From Comamonas testosteroni (GTDB taxonomy: Bacteria; Pseudomonadota; Gammaproteobacteria; Burkholderiales; Burkholderiaceae_C): DNA of 64,000 nucleotides. The DNA is taken from assembly GCA_008727115.1 (NCBI GenBank), contig CP044131.1, positions 2,542,001-2,606,000 of the forward strand, given 5' to 3'. Each line of letters opens with the position of its first letter. Within the stretch, counting starts at the first letter, position 1. A program made the position numbers and the translations under genes. Positions 50,782 to 60,039 of the stretch are shown in pieces. The notes beneath the pieces were generated by a model. It was not told where the DNA came from, searched no databases, and saw only the letters and a program-made list of their open reading frames with translations.

Positions 50782-50996
50782 TGTTTGCTCCTTGAATCCA
50801 TACCATGCCGGCTGCTGCCAAGCAGCCAGAATATGCACATTGATTATGCGTTGCAGCCCTGCGCACGCCCGGACAAGCATGTGACAAATACCGCCAGATT
50901 CGGGCTCCATAAAGCCCGAGCAGCGTCAACGCTGACTAATATAGAAGCCTGTGCGACTGGTGCTTGTGTAAGCGGGACCGGCCTGCCCGCTGCCTC

Positions 50997-51428
50997 ATGA
51001 CACAACTTCCCCCCTCCGAAACGCCCTCATCCACAAAGCGCCCTGAGCCCAGGTCACTTTCGGCTCCGCTGCGCTATCTGCTCATTGCTTTTGCGCTGAT
51101 CTGCGTCGTTCTGGGCGTGATCGGAGCAGTGGTGCCAGGCATGCCCACGACCGTCTTCATACTGATGGCTGCCTGGGCTGCAGTGCGCAGCTCTCCCAGG
51201 CTTCACGGCTGGCTTTATGCACACAGAATCTTTGGCCCGCTACTGCACAACTGGGATAACGGTGGCATCGTCAGCCGCCGTGCCAAATGGACAGCGACCG
51301 TGAGCATGGGAGCCAGCAGCTTGCTGATTCTGCATGTCTCCTACAAGCCCTGGATCACGGCCATGAGCTTGAGCATCATGGCCTGCGTGCTGCTCTGGCT
51401 ATGGCTCAGGCCTGAGCCGAAAGGCTAA
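50997..51428 (+). CDS. YbaN-family (DUF454) inner-membrane protein
   Basis: 143 residues with three to four hydrophobic helices (LLIAFALICVVLGVIGAVVP near residue 38). The motif VVPGMPTTVFILMAAWAAVRSSP defines DUF454/YbaN. Function unknown. The ATG at 50997 is chosen over an upstream in-frame start. It is the last core-like gene before the accessory segment. Confidence 0.88.
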   Translation: MTQLPPSETPSSTKRPEPRSLSAPLRYLLIAFALICVVLGVIGAVVPGMPTTVFILMAAWAAVRSSPRLHGWLYAHRIFGPLLHNWDNGGIVSRRAKWTATVSMGASSLLILHVSYKPWITAMSLSIMACVLLWLWLRPEPKG

Positions 51429-51955
51429 GAGCCAAGCACCTGCCGCAGTGGTCTTTGAGTGAGCTGACATTGACAACAGCGAATCAGCACAAGAGCCGGA
51501 CGACTATCGACGGTGCTGTAGAGCACTAATCTCCCGCCCAGTACCTTCACCAAGCAATGAAGTAACCGGACCAAAGCCAGATCCAGGTTTCGGCCGATTT
51601 CGACTTCAGTTTAGGAGAGCTCCAAGGGAAAAATCATGGCCAACGCACAGCGTGAATCAATGTATGGCATCTTCATCAAAAACTGTATTTATATACAGTC
51701 ACGCTATATTTAGTCACAGCGTTAGCAGCTTCCATGCCTCATGCCAGCGGGCTTTTTAACCCGTGCTTGCTGATGCACCTTTAATCTCCCTATCCACAAA
51801 GAAACTGTGCAATCACACGCCGCCAGCGGCCAGCAAACCAAAGATAAAAACAAAACCGCTACGACAGGCCAAGGCTCTGGCAGAGCCTCAGTGTCAAAGT
51901 ACCGCTTGCATCATCAGTAAAAGTTCTGATCTCCCATCGCTTTGCATTGCAGCCC
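51429..51955. other. Leader region of polB
   Basis: 527 bp without an established gene. It holds a perfect LexA-type box with a -10-like TATATT just after it. A possible 25-codon ORF (51634-51711, MANAQRESMYG) runs through the box and is poorly supported. The remaining 240 bp before polB show no second clear promoter. Confidence 0.5.
51683..51698. promoter_or_regulatory. LexA (SOS) box
   Basis: CTGTATTTATATACAG is a perfect match to the enterobacterial LexA consensus CTGT-N8-ACAG and is near palindromic. A TATATT at 51704-51709 would serve as -10, so bound LexA would block this promoter. It points toward polB, whose E. coli homologue (dinA) is SOS-induced. The distance to the polB start is about 260 bp. 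Confidence 0.75.
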
Positions 51956-54325
51956 ATGCCAGCTCCCCCTCTTCTCGGCTTCATCCTGACCCGCAGCTGG
52001 CGAGACACCAATACAGGCACTGAAATCGAATACTGGCTGGCCACGGAGTCTGGGCCGCTGAAGGTGGTTTTGACGAAGCAGATATCCGTGGCGTTTGTGG
52101 AAGCACAGCACAAGGCAGTGGTGCAAGCCAAGCTGCTGGGTGCATCGGATGTGTACTTGCGAGAGCTGGATCTCAAGAGCTTTCAGAACCAACCTGTCTT
52201 GGGTATCTACGCCAAGAAATTTCGTCAGCTAGGTAAGCTGGCTCGAGCTCTGCAACCCCAAGGGGTCTCCCTGCTTGAAGCGGATGTACGCCCGCACGAG
52301 CGCTATCTGATGGAGCGCTTCATCACCGCAGGTGTAGAGATACACGGCGGCCAGCTTGAAAACGCGGTGTGTACCGACTGCAAGCTTCTGCCAGCACCAG
52401 ATTTTCGGCCAGAGCTGAAAGTTGTCTCTCTCGATATTGAAACCAGCCAGAACTTTGACCTCTACTCCATTGCCCTGGATGGATTGGCAGAGCGTGTAGT
52501 CTTCATGCTGGGTGAACCTGTTGATGGAAGTGCCGAGCCCGCGGACTTTGCACTGCGGTATTTCTCAAGCCGCAAGGCCATGATTGAAGCGCTCAACGAC
52601 TGGTTTGAGCAGCACGACCCAGACGTCCTCATTGGCTGGAATGTGGTGCAGTTCGACTTGCGGGTGCTGCAAAAGAATGCTGATGCAGCACAGACTCCTT
52701 TGCTGTTGGGGCGTGGGCGCCAGCCCATCAAATGGCGTGCCCACCCAGGCAAACAGGAGTATCTCTTTGCCCCAATGCCAGGGCGTGTTGCCATTGATGG
52801 CAATGAAGCACTACGGGCTGCCATGTGGAGTTTTCCATCGTTCAGTCTGGAAAACGTTGCGCAGCAGTTGCTGGGCGAAGGCAAAGAGATTGGCAATGAG
52901 TACGACAAGATGGCGGAAATCGAGCGCCGCTTTCAGGAAGACAAGCCTGCATTAGCGGCCTACAACATCAAGGATTGCGAGCTGGTACTACGCATCTTCG
53001 ACAAGGCCAAGCTGTTGTCATTTGCCATGGAGCGGGCCCATGCAACAGGCTTGCAGCTCGATCATTTCGGGGGCTCCATTGCAGCCTTTAGTCATCACTA
53101 TCTGCCACGCCTGCATCGCCTAGGCTATGTGGCCCCCAATGTAGGGGATATTCAGGGCAAATCATCGCCAGGGGGCTATGTCATGGACTCCAAGCCCGGC
53201 TTTTATGACTCCGTTTTGGTCTTAGATTACAAAAGCCTGTACCCCTCCATCATCAGGACCTTTCTGGTCGATCCTGTGGGCTTGGTCGAAGGTACACAAG
53301 CCAGCTCCAGCAACCCCATCCAAGGCCCTTTGGAAACACTTTTCTCAAGAAATAAGCATTGCCTGCCTGGCATCGTGACGAGTCTGTGGGAAGCACGGGA
53401 TGTAGCCAAGCGCAGCAAGAATGAGCCGCTCTCCCAAGCCCTGAAATTGGTGATGAATTCGTTCGCTGGTGTGCTGGGGGCATCTGAATGCAGATTCTTT
53501 AACCCGAAGCTTATTTCTGCCATCACATTGCGCGGGCATGCGATGGTCAAAGCCACCCGAGACTTGGTGGAACAGCGCGGGTATGAAGCCATCTATGGCG
53601 ACACCGACTCCATTTTTATCTGGCTCAAACGCAGGCACACCACTGAGCAGGCTCATGCTGTGGCGAGCGAACTGGTCAAAGACATCAATGCTTGGTGGAC
53701 GCAGACACTGCGCCAAGAGCAGGGATTGGAAAACTTTCTTGAAATCGAGTTCGACACCCACTACCAGAAGTTCTTCATGCCGACGATCCGAGGATCGGAT
53801 GTTGGCAGCAAGAAGCGCTATGCAGGACTGAGCGTGGATGCAGATGGCAAGGAAGCCATGATTTTTAGGGGTTTGGAGATGGCGCGCAGCGACTGGACAC
53901 TGCTTGCACGCCAGTTCCAGGAAGGCTTGCTCGCCCGCGTGTTTAAAGGCAAGCCGTACAAAGATTTTGTTGCCGAGTATGTGGATGCCACCTTGGCTGG
54001 TGAGAAAGATGAGCAACTCATCTACCGCAAGCGCTTACGCCACCGCCTAGATGACTACGTCAAGAATGTGCCACCACAAGTGAGAGCCGCACGCACTGCT
54101 GACGCATACAACACACGCATGCAGCGCCCTAAGCAATACCAAAACGGCGGCTGGATTCAGTACGTCATGACCAGAAACGGGCCTGAACCACTTGAAGTAC
54201 GCTCCTCGCCCATCGACTATGAGCACTATTTAAGCAAGCAGCTTCAGCCCATTGCAGATGCCATCCTGGTGCCCCTTGGTGACAGCTTTACAGAGCTAAC
54301 CTCTCCACAAAAGCAGTTGTTCTAA
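51956..54325 (+). CDS. polB: DNA polymerase II (family B)
   Basis: A 789-residue proofreading family B polymerase for lesion bypass and restart. 3'-5' exonuclease motifs: VVSLDIETSQ (about 155), GWNVVQFDLRVLQ and YNIKDCELVL. Polymerase motifs: VLDYKSLYPSIIR (A), LKLVMNSFAGVLGASE (B) and YGDTDSIFIW (C, about 547). All catalytic aspartates are present and the length is close to E. coli PolB (783). ATG at 51956; a TTG three codons earlier is less likely. It lies at the edge of the IS-rich segment and downstream of a LexA box. Confidence 0.94.
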   Translation: MPAPPLLGFILTRSWRDTNTGTEIEYWLATESGPLKVVLTKQISVAFVEAQHKAVVQAKLLGASDVYLRELDLKSFQNQPVLGIYAKKFRQLGKLARALQPQGVSLLEADVRPHERYLMERFITAGVEIHGGQLENAVCTDCKLLPAPDFRPELKVVSLDIETSQNFDLYSIALDGLAERVVFMLGEPVDGSAEPADFALRYFSSRKAMIEALNDWFEQHDPDVLIGWNVVQFDLRVLQKNADAAQTPLLLGRGRQPIKWRAHPGKQEYLFAPMPGRVAIDGNEALRAAMWSFPSFSLENVAQQLLGEGKEIGNEYDKMAEIERRFQEDKPALAAYNIKDCELVLRIFDKAKLLSFAMERAHATGLQLDHFGGSIAAFSHHYLPRLHRLGYVAPNVGDIQGKSSPGGYVMDSKPGFYDSVLVLDYKSLYPSIIRTFLVDPVGLVEGTQASSSNPIQGPLETLFSRNKHCLPGIVTSLWEARDVAKRSKNEPLSQALKLVMNSFAGVLGASECRFFNPKLISAITLRGHAMVKATRDLVEQRGYEAIYGDTDSIFIWLKRRHTTEQAHAVASELVKDINAWWTQTLRQEQGLENFLEIEFDTHYQKFFMPTIRGSDVGSKKRYAGLSVDADGKEAMIFRGLEMARSDWTLLARQFQEGLLARVFKGKPYKDFVAEYVDATLAGEKDEQLIYRKRLRHRLDDYVKNVPPQVRAARTADAYNTRMQRPKQYQNGGWIQYVMTRNGPEPLEVRSSPIDYEHYLSKQLQPIADAILVPLGDSFTELTSPQKQLF

Positions 54326-54419
54326 TGTGAGCTATTTTTCTGAGGACGCCGAGAAGTGGCTTGTGGTTTGCAAAGCTACCCGTGGGCAATTGAATCAACC
54401 TGAAGCTGCCTTCGGCAGA

Positions 54420-54650
54420 CTACTTCTGCGTTGCAGCGATGGCTGGGAGGACTCGACGGACTGGACTGCTCTGACCTTCATATGGTGCTAAATAGTTGTC
54501 CAGTAGCACTGCGTATTTTGTTTTTTCCGCATGAAGAATGTGGGATGCATAGCCCATTTTGCACAAAATACGGCGCTCTATGCGAAGCTTATCAAGTTGC
54601 TTTTGCGTAGGTAGATGGTCTGGCAAGGCAGGAAATTTGAAATCGATCAT
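54420..54650 (-). CDS. Hypothetical small protein
   Basis: 76 residues from the ATG at 54650 (MIDFKFPALPDHLPTQKQLD). It is charged in the middle, has no membrane helix and no family I recognise. The open frame extends upstream to 54776, but that part is low-complexity and Trp/Arg-rich, so I exclude it. No good ribosome binding site. It may be a fragment left next to the IS element. Confidence 0.35.
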   Translation of the reverse strand: MIDFKFPALPDHLPTQKQLDKLRIERRILCKMGYASHILHAEKTKYAVLLDNYLAPYEGQSSPVRRVLPAIAATQK

Positions 54651-54906
54651 ATGGAACGAGGTGCAGTTATAGCAAGCGCTGCATACAACCCAACTGCCAT
54701 ACCACCATGAAGAATGGAGCCGTGTAGCGCCGTGTCTCCACTCCCTGCGGGGGCGCAGATTTGCATGGAAAAACACAGTGCAGAGGAAAAGAATCAGTGC
54801 AATGACTGCTTCGGGTCACAGCAGCCATTGGCTTCGTTGAGTTGAATGGCGGCAGCCAACCTGAAGCCGGCTTTAAGATGCCTATTTCTGCTTTGCAGCC
54901 TTAGAC
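54651..54906. other. Non-coding flank left of the IS pair
   Basis: About 250 bp up to the outer end of the first IS903-type copy. I see no gene and no target duplication matching the other side (62889 onward). Confidence 0.4.
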
Positions 54907-55939
54907 GGCTTTGTTGCATAAATCGGCCATAGGCCAAGGCATCCCCAATCCCAAATAGATTTACGCAGCAGCGACTGTCTGGGGCGTGCCCAGAGCGGTA
55001 AATTGATTGAGGATTGAAGCTCGGATGTGCAGCTCGGTCACCTGGCGCTCAAACGTCCTGGCCATGACCTTCTCGCCGAGTCGCTTGAAGCAATTCATCT
55101 TGGTCTCCACCAGTGACCTTCGGTGGTAGCCGCTCCAGCGTTTCCAGATAGCCCGCCCCAACTGCCTACACGCCTTGACCGCTTCATTGCGGTGAGCAAA
55201 TGCCAGCCCTTTGCGCAGCTTCGCTCCTTTGCGCGGCGGGATGATTGGAATGGCTCCCCGCAGGTAGCACGCCTTATGTACATCCTGCGTGTCGTACGCC
55301 CCATCACCGGTAAAGCTAGCTATCTCTTCATTGCTTGGAATTTGACCTAGCAGGTCTGCTGCCATGGGCGAGTCGCCCACTTCATTGGTTGTTACTGCGA
55401 TGGCCCGAATCTGCAGTGTCTGGGCATCAATACCCAGATGCACCTTGCGCCACTGGCGGCGGCTCTCGGCACCGTGCTTTTTGGTTTTCCACTCACCTTC
55501 GCCCAAGAACTTGATGCCCGTGGAGTCGGCCAGCATGTGCAAGCCTTTGTCACTTGCACGGTAGCGCACCTGCACATCCAAGCTCTTTTGCCTGCGACAC
55601 ACCGTGCTGTAGTCGGGCACTGGCCAATGCAGGCCTGCCATACCCAATAGCGACTCAACCAGGCCCAGTGTCTGGCGCAAGGGCTGGCCAAACAAGCACT
55701 TGATGGTCAGGCAAAACTGGATGGCCGCATCTGAGAACTTCTGGCAACGACCACGCTTGCCCGTGGGCCGAGCTAGCCACTGCATATCCCTATCGAGCCA
55801 AATGGTCAGCTCACCTCGCGCCTTCAACGCTGCGTTGTAAGCCTTCCAGTTCGTTGTGCGGTACTTAACCCGACCCCAGCTCGTCTCTCTCATCTCCCGA
55901 GCCTACCTCAGCTGCGACCGGCATTTGTGCAACAACGCC
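54907..55939 (-). mobile_element. IS5-family (IS903-type) element, copy A
   Basis: 1,033 bp. The outer end GGCTTTGTTGCATAAATC resembles the known IS903 terminus (GGCTTTGTTGAATAAATC). The inner end is GGCGTTGTTGCACAAATG in reverse. It encodes one transposase. Copy B at 61856-62888 has the same length and an identical protein in the opposite orientation. No 9-bp target duplication flanks this copy; its inner end truncates another IS5-type element at 55940. Confidence 0.92.
54961..55893 (-). CDS. IS903-type transposase, copy A
   Basis: 310-residue DDE transposase. Catalytic positions: [16 protein letters not shown] (Asp), [14 protein letters not shown] (Asp) and [16 protein letters not shown], the Y-R-E-K signature with the final Glu. 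Intact and identical in protein sequence to the copy at 61902-62834, so both probably arose recently. Confidence 0.95.
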   Translation of the reverse strand: MRETSWGRVKYRTTNWKAYNAALKARGELTIWLDRDMQWLARPTGKRGRCQKFSDAAIQFCLTIKCLFGQPLRQTLGLVESLLGMAGLHWPVPDYSTVCRRQKSLDVQVRYRASDKGLHMLADSTGIKFLGEGEWKTKKHGAESRRQWRKVHLGIDAQTLQIRAIAVTTNEVGDSPMAADLLGQIPSNEEIASFTGDGAYDTQDVHKACYLRGAIPIIPPRKGAKLRKGLAFAHRNEAVKACRQLGRAIWKRWSGYHRRSLVETKMNCFKRLGEKVMARTFERQVTELHIRASILNQFTALGTPQTVAAA

Positions 55940-56869
55940 GTTCGCCAAGGCAAACAGGGTATGCAATTGCTGCGTGTTCTTTCTCAAGCCTCGGTAGCGA
56001 ACTTTGACGTGGCCAAACTGACGCTTGATGACTCTGAATGGGTGTTCGACCTTGGCCCGGATTTTGGACTTCACCTGCTCAAGCTGCTCTTGCATGGCCG
56101 ATACCGGGTGCTGAAGGTCTAGAGCCTTGCGCTGGCTGCGCTTCATGGCGATATGCCATTGGAATTTGCGCTCAGGTTCTGGCGTCGGCATGTCGGGGCG
56201 TTTATCTGCACCTTGGTAGCCTGCATCGCCATAGCCATCAACCTCTTTTCCATGCAGCAGGCTGTTGGCTTCAACGACATCACTGACGTTGGCCGAAGTG
56301 CCGCGCACTGTGTGCACCAGACCAGAATCAGCATCCACGCCAATATGGGCCTTCATGCCGAAGTACCACTGATTGCCCTTCTTGGTCTGGTGCATTTCAG
56401 GATCACGAGATTTGGTGCTGTTTTTGGTTGAACTGGGAGCTGCAATCAGCGTCGCATCCACAATGGTTCCCGTGCGAAGCAGCAGCTTTTTACGCTCCAG
56501 CAAGTCCGTGACCGTCTTCAGAATTTGCTCGGCCAGTTTGTGTCTTTCCAATAGATGACGAAACCGCAGGATAGTGCTCTCATCAGGCGTGGCACTGCCC
56601 CATGACAGGCCAACGAATTCCCGAAACAAGGGCATGTCATGCAGCGCTTCTTCCATAGCTGGATCACTGAGGTTGAACCACTGCTGCATAAAGTGAATGC
56701 GCAGCAGCATCTCCACAGGAAATGGAGGCCGCCCTTTGTGACCTTCAGGTGCATATGGCGCAATCAAGTCCACCAACTCTTGCCATGGAACGACTTGCTG
56801 CATCTGCTCCAGGAATTCGCGTTTGCGTGTTTTTTTGGTGGAAAGGTTCAGGCCAAGATCAAATTGCTG
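55940..56869 (-). pseudogene. IS5-subgroup transposase, 3' end lost
   Basis: 310 codons from ATG 56869 (MQQFDLGLNLSTKKTRKREF). Closely follows E. coli IS5 transposase: LLRIHFMQQWFNLSDPAMEE, GTIVDATLIAAPSSTKN (Asp), YGDAGYQGADKR (Asp) and ARVEHPFRVIKRQFG (Glu). The frame enters IS copy A after LFALANG and gains an IS-derived tail beginning [12 protein letters not shown] that ends at 55865. The last 10-15 native residues are gone. Confidence 0.85.
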
Positions 56870-56942
56870 CATAGGCCGGGATGCTGCCGCACCCGGCACG
56901 CATGTGCAAGCACATGCGTTGGGGATTTATGCAGAGGTTCCC
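55940..56942 (-). mobile_element. Truncated IS5-subgroup element
   Basis: The right terminus is GGGAACCTCTGCATAAATCC in minus orientation at 56921-56942. The element runs to 55939, where IS copy A begins; its left end is missing and is not found beside copy B. So it was cut by IS-mediated deletion rather than by simple insertion. Confidence 0.8.
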
Positions 56943-57079
56943 TAAAGCGACTTGCTCAAAAACTGAAGCCACTTCTCTGCTCTCAGCTCGTGGTCTTGTA
57001 ACGCTTATTAGCTGCTGCGTGGCTCATGTAATGAGCTTACAAGAGCCCATCTGTTTTTTATACAACAACGCCACTAGGC

Positions 57080-58009
57080 CTAGAGCAGTTCGATCCCCGA
57101 GAGTAATTTGAATGTGCATTCCCGGGTGATACGAACAAAATCTTTCAACCACGGGCGCTGTGCCACTTCGGCGCTGCTGGCCATGTAGAGATGGGCGTGC
57201 AGACCTGCTTTGGTAATCGGTTTAGCCACCACATAGCCTTTTTCCAGATAACTTTGCACCGTCCACATGGGCAAGGTGGCAATGCCTCGGCCGCTGGCAA
57301 CCAGCTGCAGCATGGCGACGGTGAGCTCACTCGTGCGGCGGCCTCCAGGCGTCACGCCCGCAGGGATGAGGACCTGGCGCATGATGTCCAGCATGTCATC
57401 GGGAATGGGGTAGCTGATGAGCACCTCTTGGGCAAAGTCCTCGGCTTCCAGATAGCTGCGCTCCGTAAGCGGGTGCTGCTTGCTCAACAGGGCCAGCATT
57501 TCGTAGCGGAAGAGCGGGCTGTAGACCACTGGGTCGTTGGCATCCGGCTCTCCCACAATGGCGACTTCGGCGCGGTTTTGCATGATCAGGGCCACCGGAT
57601 CGGGGTGAAAGCCCGAGACGATGTCCAGCTCCACATCCGGCCAGCGCTGGCGGAACACATCCATGGCAGGCATCAGCCAGTCAAAGCAGGTGTGGCACTC
57701 CACCACGATGCGCAAGCTGCCCCCCCCGCCTTGCGACAAGCGCAGCAAGTCGCTTTCAGCCTGCTCCACTTCCGGCAGTACTTTGGTGCCCAGCTCCAAG
57801 AGACGCTCGCCAATGGCGCTGAACTTCAAAGGGCTGGACTTGCGCTCAAACAGCGGGCTGCCGTAGCGCTCTTCCAAAAACTTTATTTGGTGTGACAGCG
57901 CAGATTGGGTGACGTTCAGCATCTGCGCAGCACGCGCCAAATTGCCGGTTTCTTGGAGGGCGGAGAGGGTGCGCAGGTGGCGCAACTCCAGAAAAGGAGC
58001 GTGGATCAC
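57080..58009 (-). CDS. metR: MetR-like LysR-family regulator
   Basis: 309 residues. The N-terminal winged helix (LRTLSALQETGNLARAAQML, TQSALSHQIKFLEERYGSPL) is followed by an effector domain whose start VVECHTCFDWLMPAMDVFRQ closely matches E. coli MetR (IECHSCIQWLTPALENF). MetR responds to homocysteine and activates metE and metH. Here it is divergent from mesX with 355 bp between, and the operon encodes another methionine synthase, which supports the assignment. Dyads at 58077-58108 and 58336-58353 are candidate sites. Confidence 0.85.
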   Translation of the reverse strand: MIHAPFLELRHLRTLSALQETGNLARAAQMLNVTQSALSHQIKFLEERYGSPLFERKSSPLKFSAIGERLLELGTKVLPEVEQAESDLLRLSQGGGGSLRIVVECHTCFDWLMPAMDVFRQRWPDVELDIVSGFHPDPVALIMQNRAEVAIVGEPDANDPVVYSPLFRYEMLALLSKQHPLTERSYLEAEDFAQEVLISYPIPDDMLDIMRQVLIPAGVTPGGRRTSELTVAMLQLVASGRGIATLPMWTVQSYLEKGYVVAKPITKAGLHAHLYMASSAEVAQRPWLKDFVRITRECTFKLLSGIELL

Positions 58010-58076
58010 GATAGAGCGGTGGTTATGAGATGGACCATTAGCTTAGCTCAAGTTAGTCTGAAAAATTCTCGTTTTA

Positions 58077-58108
58077 CTTCAACTTGAAGCTTGCATAACA
58101 TTCATGCA
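58077..58108. promoter_or_regulatory. Candidate MetR/LysR operator cluster
   Basis: Two adjacent dyads: CTTCAA-C-TTGAAG (58077-58089, perfect) and TGCAT-N7-ATGCA (58092-58108). They lie about 70 bp upstream of the regulator start, a usual place for autoregulation. They do not match the E. coli TGAA-N5-TTCA box exactly. Confidence 0.45.
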
Positions 58109-58335
58109 TTCCTCACCGCTTACCAGCTCTGAAGGTGGCGCTCTACTTTTTGAAGGTTTGCAGATCTGTGTTTCCTTGTCTTGCTTGGGCGTGCTCCCTA
58201 GTGCTTTGTCTGAGCGGTGACGTTGATCACTGACGAACACCGACCAGTCCGATGTTTCTTCGAAGCCGATCCGTTTTCATCACAGTATGTGTGGATTTCA
58301 GAAGAAATACCGGCACTTAATAACCCATTAAAAAT

Positions 58336-58353
58336 TTCAGAATTTATTCTGAA
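58336..58353. promoter_or_regulatory. Dyad immediately upstream of mesX
   Basis: A perfect inverted repeat TTCAGAA-TTTA-TTCTGAA ending 11 bases before the mesX ATG. A second small repeat CATTA-AAAA-TAATG (58354-58367) covers the start codon. It could be an operator or an RNA hairpin limiting translation. Confidence 0.45.
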
Positions 58354-58364
58354 CATTAAAAATA

Positions 58365-59348
58365 ATGTATCCAAATTTCACTTTCAGCGTAGAAAAATTT
58401 ATTTTCAATGAAGACTATGAGCCTTCAGAAAAAACGCGCTTGACCACCAACTTTGCGAACTTGGCACGCGGCGAAAACCGCAAGCAGAATTTGAGCCGCA
58501 CGATTCGTATGATGAACAATCGCTTCAATAGCTTGGCGCATTGGGATAACCCCACCGGCGATCGCTATGAGATTGAGTTGGAAATTATTTCTGCCGATAT
58601 GAAAATCAATGGAGAGGCGTTGAAGAACGACCTTCCGTTGATTGAAACCTTGAAAACCAATATTCTGGACAAGAAAACGGGCAAGCGCATTGAAGGCAGC
58701 GGCGGCAATAGCTTCTCCTCCTATATCCGTGACTATGACTTCAGCGTATTGCTCAAGAGCCACAACGAAGGAAAGGCGCAGTTCAGCGAGCCGGAAGCCT
58801 TTGGCGAATTGCATGGCAAGCTGTTCAAGCACTTTCTGCACTCAAAGGTTTACAAAGAGAACTTCAAAAACAGTCCCTTGATTTGCCTGAGTATCGCCGC
58901 GAACAAGACATACTACCGTACCGGCGTCACCCATCCTGTTTTGGGAGTGGAGTATGCGCAAGACCAATTGTCGATCACCGATAATTATTTCGACAAGATG
59001 GGCTTGAAAGTACGTTACTTCATGCCTGCCGATAGCGTGGCTCCACTGGCTTTCTATTACATTGGTGATCTTTTGGCTGATTATGAGAATCTGGAAATAA
59101 TCGCAGCCATCAGTGTCATGGAGACTTTTCAGAAGATATATCGTCCTGAAATTTACAATGCCAATGCGCCTGCTGCCATTCGTTTTCAGCCGAGCTTGAA
59201 TAATCCCGACCACTCCTTGACGCAAATTTTCTACGATCGTGTAGAGCGCAATCAACTGGCTGTGAACCAAGGCAAGCTGACGGAAGAGACCTTTATCAAG
59301 CCCTACCAAAAAATTCTCGAGCAATGGTCTGCGCATGTTGCTGCTTGA
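58365..59348 (+). CDS. mesX: DUF1852 protein MesX (accessory to MesD)
   Basis: 327 residues of the DUF1852 family (TRLTTNFANLARGENRKQNL, MNNRFNSLAHWDNPTGDRYE). To my knowledge DUF1852 was named MesX, as the partner required by MesD, a core-MetE methionine synthase of aerobic bacteria that does not use methyl-folate. Its own reaction is not established. No signal peptide or membrane helix. No Shine-Dalgarno is visible before the ATG; a small hairpin covers it. The codon use is more AT-rich than in most of the window, which suggests transfer. It is followed by a flavin reductase and mesD. Confidence 0.85.
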   Translation: MYPNFTFSVEKFIFNEDYEPSEKTRLTTNFANLARGENRKQNLSRTIRMMNNRFNSLAHWDNPTGDRYEIELEIISADMKINGEALKNDLPLIETLKTNILDKKTGKRIEGSGGNSFSSYIRDYDFSVLLKSHNEGKAQFSEPEAFGELHGKLFKHFLHSKVYKENFKNSPLICLSIAANKTYYRTGVTHPVLGVEYAQDQLSITDNYFDKMGLKVRYFMPADSVAPLAFYYIGDLLADYENLEIIAAISVMETFQKIYRPEIYNANAPAAIRFQPSLNNPDHSLTQIFYDRVERNQLAVNQGKLTEETFIKPYQKILEQWSAHVAA

Positions 59349-59391
59349 TCACAAGGCATGGCATGTACGCACCAGCTATGAAGGCGCCAGC

Positions 59392-59970
59392 ATGCGCCCA
59401 CTGCGTGCAGTTGCGGTGTCAGGAGGGCTGCAACAGAGCTCTAAATCCACGCTTTTGGCAGCGCATCTGCTCAAACTCTTGGCTGAAAAGCTCCCGTGCG
59501 AAGTACACCTGACCATCATCGGGCAACTCGTCCCGCAATTAGCGGGAGCGTCATTTCGCACACAGTTGCCCAGCGCCGTAGAGCAAGAGTTGGCTGCCGT
59601 TGAAAACGCAGACATATTGATTGTGGCGACCCCGGTTTTTCGCGGTAGCTACACAGGCATGTTCAAGCATTTCTTCGACTTGATTGATCAGGATGCCCTG
59701 ATGGATAAGCCCATTCTGCTGGCTGCATCTGGTGGTAGCCAGCGCCACGCTTTGATGGTTGATCACCAATTGCGCCCCTTGTTCAGCTTCTTCCAAGCAC
59801 GCACCTTGCCACTCGGTGTCTACGCAACAGACGCTGACTTTGAGGACGGTTGCCTTCACGACACCTGCTTGCTAGAGCGAGCACGTTTGGCCGTGGAGCG
59901 CGCATTACCTATGATCGAGCTGACATGCCGTGACAAGGCTACTGCTGAAATGGATGCAGTGACGGCATAA
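59392..59970 (+). CDS. NAD(P)H-dependent FMN reductase (MsuE-like)
   Basis: 192 residues of the flavodoxin-like reductase family (AVSGGLQQSSKSTLLAAHLL for FMN phosphate binding, ILIVATPVFRGSYTGMFKHF, LLAASGGSQRHALMVDHQLR). It closely resembles MsuE/SsuE, which supply FMNH2 to oxygen-dependent enzymes. Placed between mesX and mesD, it probably feeds reduced flavin to this system, consistent with an oxygen requirement. The frame is open upstream of the ATG at 59392, but the domain begins there. Gap to mesX is 43 bp. Confidence 0.88.
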   Translation: MRPLRAVAVSGGLQQSSKSTLLAAHLLKLLAEKLPCEVHLTIIGQLVPQLAGASFRTQLPSAVEQELAAVENADILIVATPVFRGSYTGMFKHFFDLIDQDALMDKPILLAASGGSQRHALMVDHQLRPLFSFFQARTLPLGVYATDADFEDGCLHDTCLLERARLAVERALPMIELTCRDKATAEMDAVTA

Positions 59971-60039
59971 ATGCACATGCGCCTCACTACACAGGTATGC
60001 AGCCTGTAGGGGGCGCTCGTTTTTTTAAAAGGAACTTTG

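Noticed and set aside
51634..51711. A 25-codon ORF through the LexA box
   Set aside because: Weak ribosome binding site and its codons overlap the operator and promoter; more likely chance.
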